Source: Aplidium turbinatum (Eukaryota; Chordata; Ascidiacea; Aplousobranchia; Polyclinidae). Taken from it: a stretch of 64,000 nt of DNA. Below, in pieces: positions 15,393 through 27,658 of this stretch. The position numbers and the translations under genes are program-made. The stretch's first letter is position 1. Each line of letters starts with the position of its first letter. The notes beneath the pieces are model-generated. The model searched no databases, was not told the origin of the DNA, and saw nothing but the letters and a program-made list of their open reading frames with translations. Location: positions 29,314,329 to 29,378,328 of the forward strand of contig OU964922.1 of assembly GCA_918807975.1 (NCBI GenBank). The letters run 5' to 3'.

Positions 15393-15856
15393 ACGTTACG
15401 TTTGCTGTCAATTACGAAAGCATTTGTCTGTACGCAATAACCAACGGTAAAATGTTTACTAAATTGCAAAACATTAAACAGCTTAATAAATACACACGGC
15501 AAAACACTACTCGAAGTCAGTTGGTCATCTTTGAAAGTTTTTTTGTAAGGAAACAGAATGATAAGATTTTGAATAAACGAAGCAAAATTATTACCAGTAC
15601 CGGAACGGTAGTTTTATTTGAAAGTTTGCTCAATGTCAACAAATAACGCAAACTGCTTATCTCAAGGTCCAGAGAATTACAGCTTTCCACAAACACAGTC
15701 TGAGCAGGTTAGAGAAACAGCTGAGAGAAGGCTAAAATGTAGTCAAACGGCTGAGATGAAATTCGCATACATTGAAGTTTAAATAATGCATGCATGTGTT
15801 CCACAGAACCAATAGACGATCAATTTTTTTCTTAAGAAAACATGTTGCTGAATTAA

Positions 15857-15862
15857 TTTATT
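15857..15862 (-). terminator. Candidate poly(A) signal of GET3
   Basis: TTTATT on the plus strand reads AATAAA on the minus strand, 81 bp past the GET3 stop codon. Confidence 0.5.
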
Positions 15863-15942
15863 CTTGAAACAGCAACTTTTTATGTCGATGACATCAACAT
15901 ATTCACGCGAGATTGCCTACTTTCAAATACGTTTGCAACTTT

Positions 15943-18900
15943 TTAAGGCGTGTAAGGTGTTACAAGATGCTTTGAAAAATCCTTAACTCTCTCCACACCT
16001 CGAACTTCGTTTTCTAAAAGCGGAGTCTTTATGACATGGAAATCTTCGTATAAATCTTCAATCTGAAACCGGTTCACATGGATTTAGTTATAAACCTAGT
16101 TCTACAAAAAAAATCAAACCTCTTCATTGCAATTAGAACAAAAACATATCGTGTGGTAGATTTTGTCATAATCGAATTGACTTTTTGCAGAAAAATTCAA
16201 TGCACAATATATAGATGGTAATTACAACGCAATGTAATTATGGCAAATAAAGAAATCATGGTAACATTTTCTATATTAGAAAAACATTAAACGTAAAGTT
16301 GCAGATGTTGGTATTTAGAAGAACGATGACAATGTTGCTAAGTGTTAGATAATGTTCTTTAAATTTACAGATCAATCAATTCACAACCATGGTATTTTGT
16401 ATATCACGTGATACTATTAACATGTAAGTCAGACCACCGACCAACTTCCAATATTTGTAAAGTATCGCCATTCAGACACAACTGACTTTGTCATAAAGGC
16501 ACATTTTACCTGTTCCAAGTACTTGGTTTGTAATTTGCACCGCGACAGGCAAAGTGAACACGGCTTTCCGTCGTTTGTCTTTGGAAAGAGAATTTGATTG
16601 ACAACAACGTTGTGAGTGTCTATTCCTATCTTGGCTAATTCTTGGACGAGGCGTTCCGTCTCGTAAAGAGACAGAAATTCAGCAATGCAAATGCACACGA
16701 AGGTGGTTTGATTCTGAAGACAAATTGAGAAAATAATGTTATGGACAGCGTGATAACTGATAAAATAATGTTTGTTATGTGTACTACGATTGGACACACA
16801 ATTTGTAAGGGTACTGTACAAATGTTCTCCTTACAGTGGTGGTATGTTATATTTACTTTATCTAGTAAGTTCAGTTTATCGCCAACACTTTGACATACTT
16901 TATGGAGTAAAAAGTACAAACTACACTAAAAATTTCAGGTGGTTATATCACGTTGGATAAGACTACTTTTGTATGAAATACTTAATACTTCAACAACAAG
17001 CGGAAACTTCATTTTGTCAATTCCGGTAACTAAGCCTGCGTTAGTGCTTTAAAGCCTGTACAATTGTACATTGTTCAAGTATGAGAAACTACTACAATTT
17101 AGTTCTTAAAGAAGCTTTCTCCTTTCTCAGTCCAAGCAAGGATAAAGACCCCCGCAATCAATCATAACAAGCACAAGAAAGCAATGCAGTCTTTTGAACA
17201 ATGAAGACACAAGTGAAAAAAATTACCGGGTCTTTAAACTGTTCATTGATGAGACGAATAGTGGGCAAGATATCCATCATCTTAGTGGCCATAGAATCAG
17301 GGTTCATGTCTTCGCCCATGCCAACCAATCCACCGATCTAACAAAACGGTAATCTGGTTTGGTGACGTTATGCATAGGTCATCGTTAGGTAAATCGTTGA
17401 TGATCAAATCAGCAACTAGGCAGTAAAATCCGTCATTTTTACATTAATTCAATGTCGGAAGACGTTGAATCAATGTAAAAATGACGGATTTGCTGTCTCG
17501 GAATAAATTTTGTAATTAAATCCTAACTATAATCCTTAAATAAGAAACAGTTATACTGATGAAGGTTAGTCTTGTTACACAAAGTGAGAACAAGCAGAAC
17601 ATGATTATGTTTTATTGTCAATCGTTGTTTTGAAACAATATGGAACATATTTTGATGTGATAATTCTGTCAATAGTTTGGTCTTCGTTGACTCTTAACCG
17701 TACCAGTGCAATGCGATACAAACGATTTTAAAACTGCATCAACTTTTTTTAAGATTTGAAAACTAATTTCAATATACAAATATTGTAGAAACATAAACAA
17801 ATATAAGATAACAGGAACGAAATAAGGCATGTCGTTTTGCAGGTCAAATAAAATTTACCTGGGAGATTAAAGGTGAAAGTGTATTTTTCACTTTAAGTAG
17901 CTTTCCCAGGCCCTGTTCAACCACAGAAGGAAATTTGAGCAACCTCAGCGTATGACCAGTGGGAGCGGTGTCAAAGACAACCACGTCAAAGTTAAGGCCT
18001 TTAACCAACCTAAAAATCACAATGTCAGTATTGTGTGATGAGGATAGCGTTAGCTTGATGGTCTTCAAACTAATGAAGATTTACAATTGCACATTAGGAA
18101 AGGCTTAAGATATAAAATGCTAGAAACAAGCACCACTTGCATTAAGTTTTCATAAAAAACAGCATAATATGTACCTTAGAATGAATATCATAACTCACAA
18201 AATAAGATGTTTAAGTTCATTACAGACCGGGTAACTCAAACATAAAAGCTCTGTGTTCACAATGAGATAATATTTCAAGTATATACATTTATTTATAAAG
18301 AACGAAATACCAATTGACCAGCTGAACCCTAAAAGACTGAAGTTGTAGTGTGTGGTATAATGCAGTCAATACATATCAGGTTCAGGGTGTTCCATTTTTT
18401 CACGATTGTTGAAATCAAAAATGCTTGGGGTCTAATCAGATCGGATTTTGGTCACATACAGCCAATCAAAATATTTTTTTCGATCAGACGAATTTCAGAG
18501 GGTGCGCACTGCGCAGTTCCTACAAAGTTTGAAAATTTAAAGCATGGGGAAATTTTCAGGAAGTATGCAAGATCTCGGTAACGGAAGGAGATAGTTAGAC
18601 GTGTAAGGTGTCAACTTGTGCGAAATGGCCAACTTCCTATATGCGCTTAAAACATTTTATTTTTGATGTTTTGTTCCCAGTTTCACAGAAGCAAAACGTT
18701 CTAATACACATGCTTTTGCCTATTGAGGAAATTTTTATAAGCTTTGTTGCTGAAAACTCGATGAAACTTTTCTTTACAGGCGAGTCAACGACCATTGCAC
18801 TTGACATGACTCAAAGGCAATGAAAACACATTTTTATCACGTTCAGACTTCTGTCTGGTGATTGAAGATTAGGTGGACCAGAATGCAAGGAAGTAGACTT

Positions 18901-21702
18901 TCGTGCTTGCAGGTCGCTGCAGCAGATGGGATGTTTTGACCAATCAGAAGGCAGGAATTAACGCGATGTCCAATTTCCATAAGCATGCCAGCAACACACT
19001 TTGATAACTCTGAAGATTGGCATTCGAAGATTTATACGCAAACCTTATTTACTAAACATTTGTTGCAATTTTTTTCAAAACTTGCAGTCTGATTCTTTTC
19101 CAAGTTCGGTTTTGACAAATAACGTTGCGACTTGCGAGTAATTAGAAGCCTGATCTCTTATACCCGGTAACTGTTTTCTCAGCTGGGTTCAATCTTGCCT
19201 TCTGATTGATCAATAAACCTCTGCTGCAGGCTGCAGCGATCTGCACTCCGCAGGTTACAAATACGCTCCCAGCGTACCTCATTACTTCTGCGTAGCTCAT
19301 AGCCTCATCTATGCCAGGAAAAGCAGCAACGAAATCTTGCATTAGCTTTTTGCCTACGCCAAGAATACCTGCCAAGAAACAACAAATGCGTGAAACAGTA
19401 AATGACCATACATAATCACACAAAAAAGGTATCACAAACTGGTGTAAATGCGGCATATTCATGCAGACTTTTATTTTGATCTTTCTTTTGTGCTAGCCAG
19501 GGGGGTGGTTGGAGATGTGAACTTGGGAAACTTACTATACAGCAATCACCAAGCTCAGGTTTAACCTGCCTAAATGTCTTGTTTGTGCACGTGTATTCGA
19601 CAAATTTCAAACTGACAGGCTTTGCAACGTCGGCCTGACGCTCGTATCGCTCGGCATTTGAGGCAGTTGACATAATTTTCTGCCTGGATTCAAATACAAA
19701 GCTTGAAAAGATAAATTTATACACACTTGACACTGGTACAAACTGTTCGTCTTATTAAAAATGAGAAATTGGTAAGATTACACACCAGAATCTTCGTCTA
19801 ACAACTCATCAGGTATTTCAGCCACTCCAAGATTCGGATCAATTTCCATGGCGAAGAGATTTTCGAATCCGTTTACTTTGGTTGGGACTTTTGAAAACTT
19901 TTGGCTGAATGCATCCGACACATTATGGGCAGGATCAGTGGATATTATAAGCACGCTTTCTCGGCATTTTGTGAGCTGAACAGCAAGACTGCAGCTGTAA
20001 CATAAGACACAGATATGCAACTTTAATTCACGGTGTATTTGCAAGGTCAAATGAATGTGAACCTACACTTTGTTGTGCTTCGTTGAAATCATTCTCCTAC
20101 CTAAAGGCCACTTGCTGGTTGCGCCCTTGGCTGAGTTTCAACACATCATACCATTGTTGGGAAAATGATGAAAGTGCCTTACACCGTTACACGCATTGAA
20201 TGTAAAATTTCACTTTCTTTGAAGCTAAAGTCTTTTCATTGAGAGTTGTGCATGGAAATTATGCTGGCTGGAAGTCGTGATTCCAGTCAATAGACTTTAA
20301 GCAATTTCAGAGGACAGAGTCCAAACTATATTTAGATAATTTCAACATAGGACAACAGTGCAATACACTCAGCTGTTGTCACTGCCCACACATTTTATGT
20401 TGCCAGATCTAAAAAACCTTTACTGCATTCAATATTTTCTGTAAATTAACACCATGGTTATGAACCAAGGCTTGTCACAATTGAACCAAGGCTAGGATTG
20501 TTTGAGAAAACAGTATTTTGATTTGCAGACTGAGTAAGTCCATTTCTAACGTTTGATTTTGCCAGTTTTACACACGCTTGTAACTACGAAACGAAAGTCA
20601 AATCACAGAAGTCGATTTTTTAATATTCCCATTTGTAGTTCAGAATTTATTGTCTTTAAACTAGCCTACTCCTTCACATATATATACAAGATACTATCGG
20701 ATGAAAAGCGGTTTTTGCATTGTGGGGTTCAACTGCACATGCCAGAACTCAAACAGTACATATTCAGTTACGCTTGGTTTTTCTATTTCTTTGTTAAGAC
20801 GTACCGTATGTTGTTTATTGATTGAGCTGTTAGAGCGAATTTAGAAAATTGCCTACAAGAAGCAGTTGGCTTACTCATACAGGGTGGCCAAGCAATAACA
20901 AAAATTACACCAACTAGCCTACTGTTCAAGATTTAGTTGCAAAAACTCTCCTTAGCATCAAAAGTCTTTGTCTCCAAAAAACAAACTAAGAGCCTTGTAC
21001 TGTATTGCTTTTTTTTAAGACTTACACCCAGTGGTTGACAATTTATAAGCAGACAAGAAGACAAACAATCCAGTCTTCATGTCTACATCCAGGCATGCTA
21101 TTGAGTGTTCTGTCAAAACACATTTGTATGCTCTTGAGTGGTGTCGAACCAACTACTTTGGGATCCCATCACTGGTTAGCCACCAAATGCCCTGTGAGTT
21201 TGGATTGTGCAAAAGATACATTTTCATTTTATAAACTTGACTTTCTGCACATACTACTGGCAATATGATTGCGGTTTGCAATGTTTAATGTATGAGAGAG
21301 CAAATATAACATAAGAAGGTCACCTATCGCAGCAGAAGAGCTAACTTGATAAATATAAAGATGACCTTAAAAACTACGCAGGTAGCAATATTTTCCACTA
21401 AATTTCCCTGCGCAAATCAATGGGATTAGTTGGTGAGAACTTTTTCATTGCGTGGTCTACGATCACTTCATACCAGCCTTTGAAACAAGCATTTTTCATA
21501 ATACTGTTAAACAACAACAACAATATATTGTAACTAAGAAGCTACATCACCTGCAAGTCGTTTTGCCAACACCCCCTTTTCCACCAACAAAGATCCACTT
21601 TAGTGATTTTTGTTCTAGTATATTTTCTACGGTTGGAGAAAGAGGTTCAAAGTCTACATCAGCATCCAGCTCCTTTTCATCAATTCCATTATTTGCAGCC
21701 AT
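15943..21702 (-). CDS. GET3: GET3/ASNA1 ATPase for tail-anchored protein targeting, seven exons, complete
   Basis: GET3 is a cytosolic homodimeric ATPase. In the known pathway it takes tail-anchored membrane proteins from the pre-targeting complex and hands them to the ER insertase. Exons in transcription order are 21702-21551, 19994-19786, 19368-19278, 18009-17859, 17337-17227, 16713-16510 and 16062-15943. All junctions are GT-AG and in phase, giving 345 aa (human 348). Visible landmarks are the deviant P-loop [10 protein letters not shown] (about residues 40-49), STDPAHN (switch I), [22 protein letters not shown] (switch II), [23 protein letters not shown] and the zinc-binding CxxC as CSLC. 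The P-loop codons straddle a phase-2 intron just after KTTC. The start is the only ATG upstream and in frame with the conserved N-terminus (SLKWIFVGG). Introns carry a MITE, SINE pieces and a relic terminus. Confidence 0.96.
16985..17170 (+). mobile_element. SINE 3' part in GET3 intron 5
   Basis: The stretch from cttcaacaacaagcgg through tcaagtatgagaaactac to tttctcagtccaagcaagga matches in order the 3' half of the SINE at 54111-54400. The tRNA-like head is missing. Confidence 0.65.
17418..17499. mobile_element. CAGACAGC-type hairpin MITE in GET3 intron 4
   Basis: This is a near-perfect palindrome of about 82 bp. The left arm has aaatccgtcatttttacatt and the right arm aatgtaaaaatgacggattt, with a central gacgttgaatc. 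It belongs to the family clustered in the GLDC introns. Confidence 0.85.
18383..18660 (+). mobile_element. Solo terminus related to transposon 2, in GET3 intron 3
   Basis: CAGGGTGTTCCATTTTTTCAC followed by gaaatcaaaaatgcttgggg and later ggccaacttcctatatg parallels, in order, the inverted repeat of the element at 12354. No second end was found nearby, so this is a one-sided relic of the same lineage. Confidence 0.6.
18895..19250. repeat. Inverted repeat pair in GET3 intron 3
   Basis: Left arm at about 18903-18957 (ggtcgctgcagcagatgg ... ccaatcagaaggcagg). Right arm at about 19197-19250 (gccttctgattgatcaa ... ctgctgcaggctgcagcg). The arms are inverted with small gaps. This could be a MITE, but no TSD was recognised. 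Confidence 0.5.
21125..21185 (-). mobile_element. tRNA-like SINE head in GET3 intron 1
   Basis: Read on the minus strand, a tggctaaccagtgatggg A-box region is followed by a ggttcgacacc B box at tRNA-like spacing. The sequence is not a full cloverleaf. Confidence 0.5.
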
Positions 21703-24700
21703 TTAATGATGAATTATTTTAAATTTTTAAGAAAATATATAAAAGTCGATCTGAAAAATCAAGTACAGTACAGCACATTTATAAATAAACAACACGAGCT
21801 GTGTAATGACGTTTTACATCTAAGCAATAAATACAAATGTTAACAGCATTAGTATGAATTTTAAATACATCCAATGAATAGATTGGGAGACTAGACATAG
21901 TAGGCCACAATCAACATAATCAGTCAACTGCTCTTTTTGTAAGCAGACAACTTTGAAATTGTTATTCTTAGTAGGCTATACTTAAATTAAATATATACAC
22001 AGTATGATACCGTAGTAAAAAGGGTTATTCACTTTACTTCGAAAAATGATTTGCAAACTTTGATATACAAAAATGGCCCATTAAAAATTGTTATTTGAAC
22101 ATATTAATCACTTGTTTTAACTTTCAATCGAACTGTGTGGGCAATATATGCTAGCTGGTTAGGCGAGTTACAAAATACATTTATAACAGTAAAGAAAAAA
22201 CATCTTACCAGACAAAGCTGTGCTCAGTAAAATACAGTAGGCCTATACATGTAAGTTTTAACTAGAATGGACAAAAAAAACTCTGGTTCCTGGAAGGACC
22301 AAATCCTATAGTATCTACACTATACAGAGATATGTAAGTTCACATATTCCAGATCATAGCCTAGCCTACTTCATGTAAATTGGAAAACAGTAAAATAGAA
22401 ACAAAAATTTAAAAAAATGTTAATATGAATCATTTCTTCACTCTCAAACTTTTGTGTTACGGTGATTTCCCAAAGTGGGTTAAACTAAAAATTAATCAAA
22501 GATAACAATTTAGAAATCACAAAATCCATCTTACACGCCAACAGCACGATGTTCAAGTTGTTATTACATAACACCAATGACTGTGTATTTGTGGTGAGAT
22601 GTCTTGACTCTTGAGCATTGGATTACAAAATGAAATATAGTTGCTTGTTTTTGTTTTAACTGCATGAGTCTTTCTTGTGGAGCCGCCTTTCTTGTGGCCT
22701 TTCTTTCCCTTCGCATTTGAACGTCGTAGATATTTATGAGAAAAAAAGGGAGATATTCTCTTTTAGTTTGTCAGGCAACATTTATCACATGACTCATATT
22801 TCTTGCTTCCAAACATGCAATCGAAGACAATTATACAATTAAATGAATTACAGTAAGTATGTATACAACCATACAAGTAAGAAGCAAATGCTGATACAAA
22901 CATCCCATTTAATCTTTCAAGTGGTGATTAACCGAAGGTTCTACTTAACATTGAATAGGATTTGATTAAGAATTTCGAATGTACGTCGTGCAATAGAACA
23001 AATGATATCTTAAGCAGTAGGCCATGCAATTAACCAATTTCATATCCAACACCAAAAATGTTATTATCTGATCTTCAATACCTACTTGAAAGTTTTTGCT
23101 CATATGCACATTACATAATCACACTTGGATAAGGAAAACAGTCTGCATTGTCAAATGTGCCCAGTATGAAAAACAATACAACGATAAAATAAGCACTTGT
23201 AGGAAAAATAAACATAAAACTTCAATATAATTCCTTGGTCAACAGCACACAAGAATACAACATGTGTACACTTGAGCAAAAATGAGGAAATATCTTCCAA
23301 ATTGGTAGACTATTTCAATGCATAATAATATGTCTTTTCTGCGTTTTGTTAATTAATATTTAAACAGTGTTTTCTGAAAACTTGAAAATAATAACTTAAG
23401 CAACAAACAGCAAAAGAAATTTGAGACTAGCAACATTTTGTTCATGTTGTAACAAAAAATACTGCTTTAAGTTTTGTTTAAGTATTAAGGCTACTGTTAA
23501 ATAACATTTTCCTTTTTTTCAAGAGGCAATCAAACGTTTTACAGTACACTGTTATCCTAAGCTGTAAAAAATACAGGCAAAATCCTACGTCTAGTGACAA
23601 ATAAATAAATACATATATCATACAAGCTTTATGAAATAATTTCCAGTTTCAAACAGTAAAGCAAGGGTGTTTGATGCCCAGAAACAGCACAGATATGCTC
23701 ATATCGGCATTTTTAAAATGATTGTGTGTGATACTAGTCGAATAAACATATACATAAGACATGCTTGCAAATCAAACGTCAAAGCATAGAGTTATATACA
23801 ATTCAAGATGCTACACACTTTGTAGGTATATATGCTTGATTCAACTGAATGCTTTACCAAATCCACATTAACTTTCACAACTAGAATGAAAATTAACAAT
23901 TTTAGAAAATTCTTTTACATTAGAGAAATTCTTAATAGTTTTAGAAAATTTTTTTATTCGATTTTCAAAGTTTTAAACAGAAACATTGGAGTGGTTTTCA
24001 CTGTTGATATGTGCAAGCATGTCATTGCCATAGCAGTGCTGCCCCGTATGATTTATCAGTACAAAAGCTTTAGCAAACCTGACTAAAAGTACGGCAGAGC
24101 ATACGACAAAGTTACACATACGACAAAGTTATACAAGTTCAACATATATTTATATACATGCATGTAAACATGCATGACCATTTACAACAGTTTAAGCTTT
24201 GACATAGCCTAAATTGGCAACAACATAGAAGTGTGTAGTCAAATACAGCCGAAAATCAGACAACAAATCAGTGAATATAACTGCTATACAATAGATCACA
24301 TGGCAATGTAGTGCTGCAAAATATGAGGTAAGCCTCAGTGAAATTGTGCATTTTACAGACTAGAAGAAATACTGCAATGCAAGATCTTATTAATGTATAT
24401 ACATACAATATGATACAATAAATACATCATCATTAAGTTTTAAAGGCTATATATATATTCAATTAATATAGCCTACTAATCCAAAACTAAGAATACAGAA
24501 ATGAGTTTGCCGGTCTGATTAGGCAACATATGATCGTATTCAGTTGAATTCATGGTATTAAGTTTTAAAACTAACATTAAATGTGTCATGTGATTGAAAT
24601 GGGAATGACTTTAGATTGCCCTTAGTTTGTCTTTACAATGCTTCTGTCGGGACAAGATAACATTTCTAAAGTTAGTCTTTGAAGAATTGTACAGTTAGAG

Positions 24701-25559
24701 CAAGGCAGTTTTTGCCTCAAACCATAGTCCTGGTTCAAACCTTATGATATAATGGCAAAACCAATGTACATTTACACATACACAAGTTGAAAAAAATTCA
24801 ATAGTTTGTCACAAAGGCTCTGTCAAACTTACAGGCATGTATAGTTGTATACTTGTAATCTTGTATATTATTTTCTAACTCAATTTCATGGTGACAATGG
24901 CAATTTCACGGCAAAAATATTTAGACAAGCTTACTGTCAATGTTCCAAACAAACATTAGCCTGTAGTATCTTTGAGTACGGTATATTTTAGGGCTATAAT
25001 GCACTTAAAAATTAATTTTAACTTCTTTATCACATAACTGGCCTAAAATTTAAAGATACCACATGACAAGCATACACAGTACACACCCAAATGCCACACT
25101 TAGTATGATTTAATACGAGTTAGGTGGAAACACATATACAATACATCATGGAGACACATCTTCCAAACTTGTTGTTAAAGCAACGAAGCAACCAACTATG
25201 GCAGAAAGCAAATTTTGGTATTATCTTTACAAGCAAACCACAGTTGAATGTGTTTAAACCAGAGTGATAATAATAGAGCTCATTGCACTAACAGCCAGGT
25301 AGATATAGTAATAATATATAAGGTAATTGCAGCTAATATATTCACAATATTAAAGCAACTTATATCAACAGCGTATGTTTCTAAACAGTTTTAAAGGTTT
25401 ATTAAGTTTTGTGAAAAAATTCACTAAAAATATTTTTTATTGTACGGTATCTTCACAGTTCACAATTATTTGTATATTGTAAAAAACTAAATCGCTTTTA
25501 TGATACTTTCTTTACTGCTTACTACCAGATATTTAATGATCACTACATCAAAGTAAAAA
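21703..25559. other. 3.9-kb AT-rich stretch without a recognisable gene
   Basis: I see no conserved coding sequence or bounded transposon here. It must hold the GET3 promoter next to 21702 and the ABHD12 3' UTR from 25559 downward. AATAAA on the minus strand occurs close to the ABHD12 stop (TTTATT at 25398-25403). Confidence 0.4.
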
Positions 25560-26648
25560 TTAAATCTCAATCTCATAAAACCCATTTTCTAAACAGCCGT
25601 CTAGCAAGTTTTGAATCAAAATAGGAAGTTCAGGGTGCTGCCAAATTCCACTATGTCCCAAACCATGGCTTGCTTTGAAAGCTGCAAACGTAACATTTGC
25701 TGATGTCTTTGCATTGTTCTTGATTTCTTCATATAGCTTTTTTCCTAGTTTGAAGTGAACTTTTCGGTCATCTTCAGCATGTAGCATCAAGATATTGCTA
25801 CTTAACTGTGGTAAAGCACTTATTGTTGAAAATGAAACACTTCCTGATGTAAGAGCATTAATCATGATTTTTTCTATATAGTTTCCTGGATAAAGCTTAG
25901 CGAGATTTTTAGACAGAGGATATTCTGTCATTGCTTCTTCTATACTGGTGAAAGGCGCCTCTAAAATAAGACCTGATGGCAATTGACTATACTCGCCAGT
26001 TTGAATTTTTAACAGAGCTTGCGTTGCAATAGCAGTTCCTAAAGAATGCCCCCAAACTAATATTTTGCAATCTGGATGCACAGCTTGTCCCAACACCCAT
26101 CTGTAAACTGTAACTGTATCATCAATAACACCATCTTCACTGGGCCAACCATCGGAATCACCATATCCTCTGTAATCGAATGTAATAACATGAAAGCCAA
26201 GCTGACGTAATATTGAATACAAGTATTTTCTATGACCAAAGCAGCGATGCCAAGCATTTCCATGGCAATATACAATAACTTTCGTTGCTGTTGCAAGGGA
26301 TATTTCACTTTCGCTGTTCTCTTCATTCCTTTCGGTAGGGGAAAGATGCCAAACACCCAGTTTGGAGCTGGCATGACTACTGGAAATATAGTGGTTTTGA
26401 ACGCCGTCTAATTTCCATGCTTCTTTTGGTTTGTGCAAGCGTGAGACACGACGAGGTGAGCACATTAAATTAAGAAAAGTTCCTTGAACAACCAACGAAG
26501 GAAGGAACTTTAGTACAAACGGAAAGCTAACATAAACACATGCACAAGTGAATGCAAGTGTAGACACCACATAGAATAATGTGTTCACTAAAGCTAACAT
26601 GTTTAAACAAGAACTTACAAATAAAAACAGCTCATTAGCAACCTGCAT
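25560..26648 (-). CDS. ABHD12: ABHD12-like membrane serine hydrolase (lysophospholipid/monoacylglycerol lipase), single exon
   Basis: An alpha/beta-hydrolase of 362 aa. Vertebrate ABHD12 is an ER-membrane lyso-phosphatidylserine lipase that also hydrolyses monoacylglycerols. The sequence shows a hydrophobic N-terminal segment at about residues 16-50, an oxyanion loop YCHGNA (127-132), TFDYRGYGDS (156-165) and the nucleophile elbow GHSLG with Ser202. The acid lies in LHAEDD (Asp293/294). The base is probably His332 in GLGHSG, aligning with the catalytic His of human ABHD12 before the conserved PELP. Human ABHD12 is 398 aa, so the N-terminus here is shorter; an extra 5' exon is possible because no strong start context is visible. 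The gene has no intron while its neighbours are split, so a retrocopy origin or intron loss is possible. ABHD12B is the alternative paralogue. Confidence 0.9.
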   Translation of the reverse strand: MQVANELFLFVSSCLNMLALVNTLFYVVSTLAFTCACVYVSFPFVLKFLPSLVVQGTFLNLMCSPRRVSRLHKPKEAWKLDGVQNHYISSSHASSKLGVWHLSPTERNEENSESEISLATATKVIVYCHGNAWHRCFGHRKYLYSILRQLGFHVITFDYRGYGDSDGWPSEDGVIDDTVTVYRWVLGQAVHPDCKILVWGHSLGTAIATQALLKIQTGEYSQLPSGLILEAPFTSIEEAMTEYPLSKNLAKLYPGNYIEKIMINALTSGSVSFSTISALPQLSSNILMLHAEDDRKVHFKLGKKLYEEIKNNAKTSANVTFAAFKASHGLGHSGIWQHPELPILIQNLLDGCLENGFYEIEI

Positions 26649-27053
26649 GTGATATAACGTTGAGAATGCTGTTTGCTTTCAAAAAAAATATTACGTATGA
26701 CAATGCAATTGCAAAAATTTAAGTTTCACATAGGCTCTATCTATATAACAACATGTAGCCTTTTTTAAATGTGACTAAATTCACCTGAATTCATGTAGAC
26801 CTAGATATCAATGTTATTTGAATATTCATACTTGATCTAATCAAACTTTTTTTTACAATTTTGACTTATAAAGTTATAAGTATATATAATATGCAAGATA
26901 AAAATGAGTGGCTCTGATGTCATGAATATAGCCAAGTTGTTTTAATTGAGTATGACAATGACATGTTTGTACTTTAATGTTACAGTGGCTTGACAAAGTT
27001 TTACTTTAAAACATAAATTTTCAGACAACTGAGAGTGAGTAACCCTAGTTTTT
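26649..27053. other. Intergenic region upstream of the ABHD12-like gene
   Basis: AT-rich with no coding signal. It should contain the promoter of the minus-strand hydrolase gene, but no specific element can be named. Confidence 0.35.
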
Positions 27054-27105
27054 GGGTCTGCTACTATTCGGCTAGTTCCCTATTCGGCTACAGCCTACAG
27101 TTTTG
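27054..27105 (+). repeat. Solo end of the 9-bp-TSD MITE seen in the kinase intron
   Basis: GGGTCTGCTACTATTCGG here is identical to the outward-read right end of the element at 3507-3673. It is followed by a second ctattcggct. The opposite end was not found. Confidence 0.6.
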
Positions 27106-27109
27106 AATT

Positions 27110-27612
27110 GTATTTTATTCCACAATATCGTTTCTTCTGCATTCCAACAAAGAAAATAAATTGAAACAAAATTTAGCGCAAAATGTTTGAACTATTAAAT
27201 TGAAATGTTTGCTCACATAAAATCAACATGTATCCTACGTCACCGTCCGTATGCAAACTTAAAATATCTTAGAATCCTCATCTCAACTATTACAAAATTG
27301 CAAATCCAACGACGCCTTCTGTTTATTTAGACAATGTTGTATTTTCTTCCACAATATTGTTTTTTTTATACAGTTGTTGAAATTATCGAAGCTCTAGATG
27401 TGTGGGGTTTAGACCCAACCACTGAGATTTTAAAACTAAAAAGCAAATTAAATTTATTTTTGAACTATTAATTTTTGCTCAGATAAAATTGACATACGTA
27501 TCCTGTGTCGCCGTCTGCATGTGCTTCTGTTTATTTAGAGAATTTTGTATTTTATTCCACAATATCATTTCTCTTATATATAGTTGAAATTATCAAAGTC
27601 TTTAGGCAAGAG
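27110..27612. repeat. Diverged tandem repeat, three partial units
   Basis: Phrases recur in order: ttccacaatat near 27119, 27349 and 27555; gttgaaattatc near 27373 and 27583; and a cgtcaccgtc/tgtcgccgtc box near 27238 and 27505. The period is roughly 200-240 bp and the copies are well diverged. Confidence 0.6.
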
Positions 27613-27658
27613 ATGTTCAAAGCATTTTTTTATTGGCAAAAGAAAAGAAATTCGGTGC

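Larger units (their letters stand above)
14552..15942. other. Intergenic region with a short degenerate repeat field
   Basis: No gene is visible. Around 15050-15320 short phrases such as agcaagtggctg, aagtcagcaa, gcaagccatgac and cttgctgagttgtcac recur irregularly, like a decayed minisatellite. One CAGACAGC-type MITE lies at 15338. Confidence 0.35.

Noticed and set aside
19416-19733. 105-aa minus-strand frame in GET3 intron 2
   Set aside because: It lies between two well-matched GET3 exons whose junctions splice cleanly over it. It may contain repeat sequence but has no recognisable domain.
26057-26374. 105-aa second minus-strand frame within the ABHD12-like gene
   Set aside because: Overlaps the hydrolase frame with no conserved motif; a shadow.
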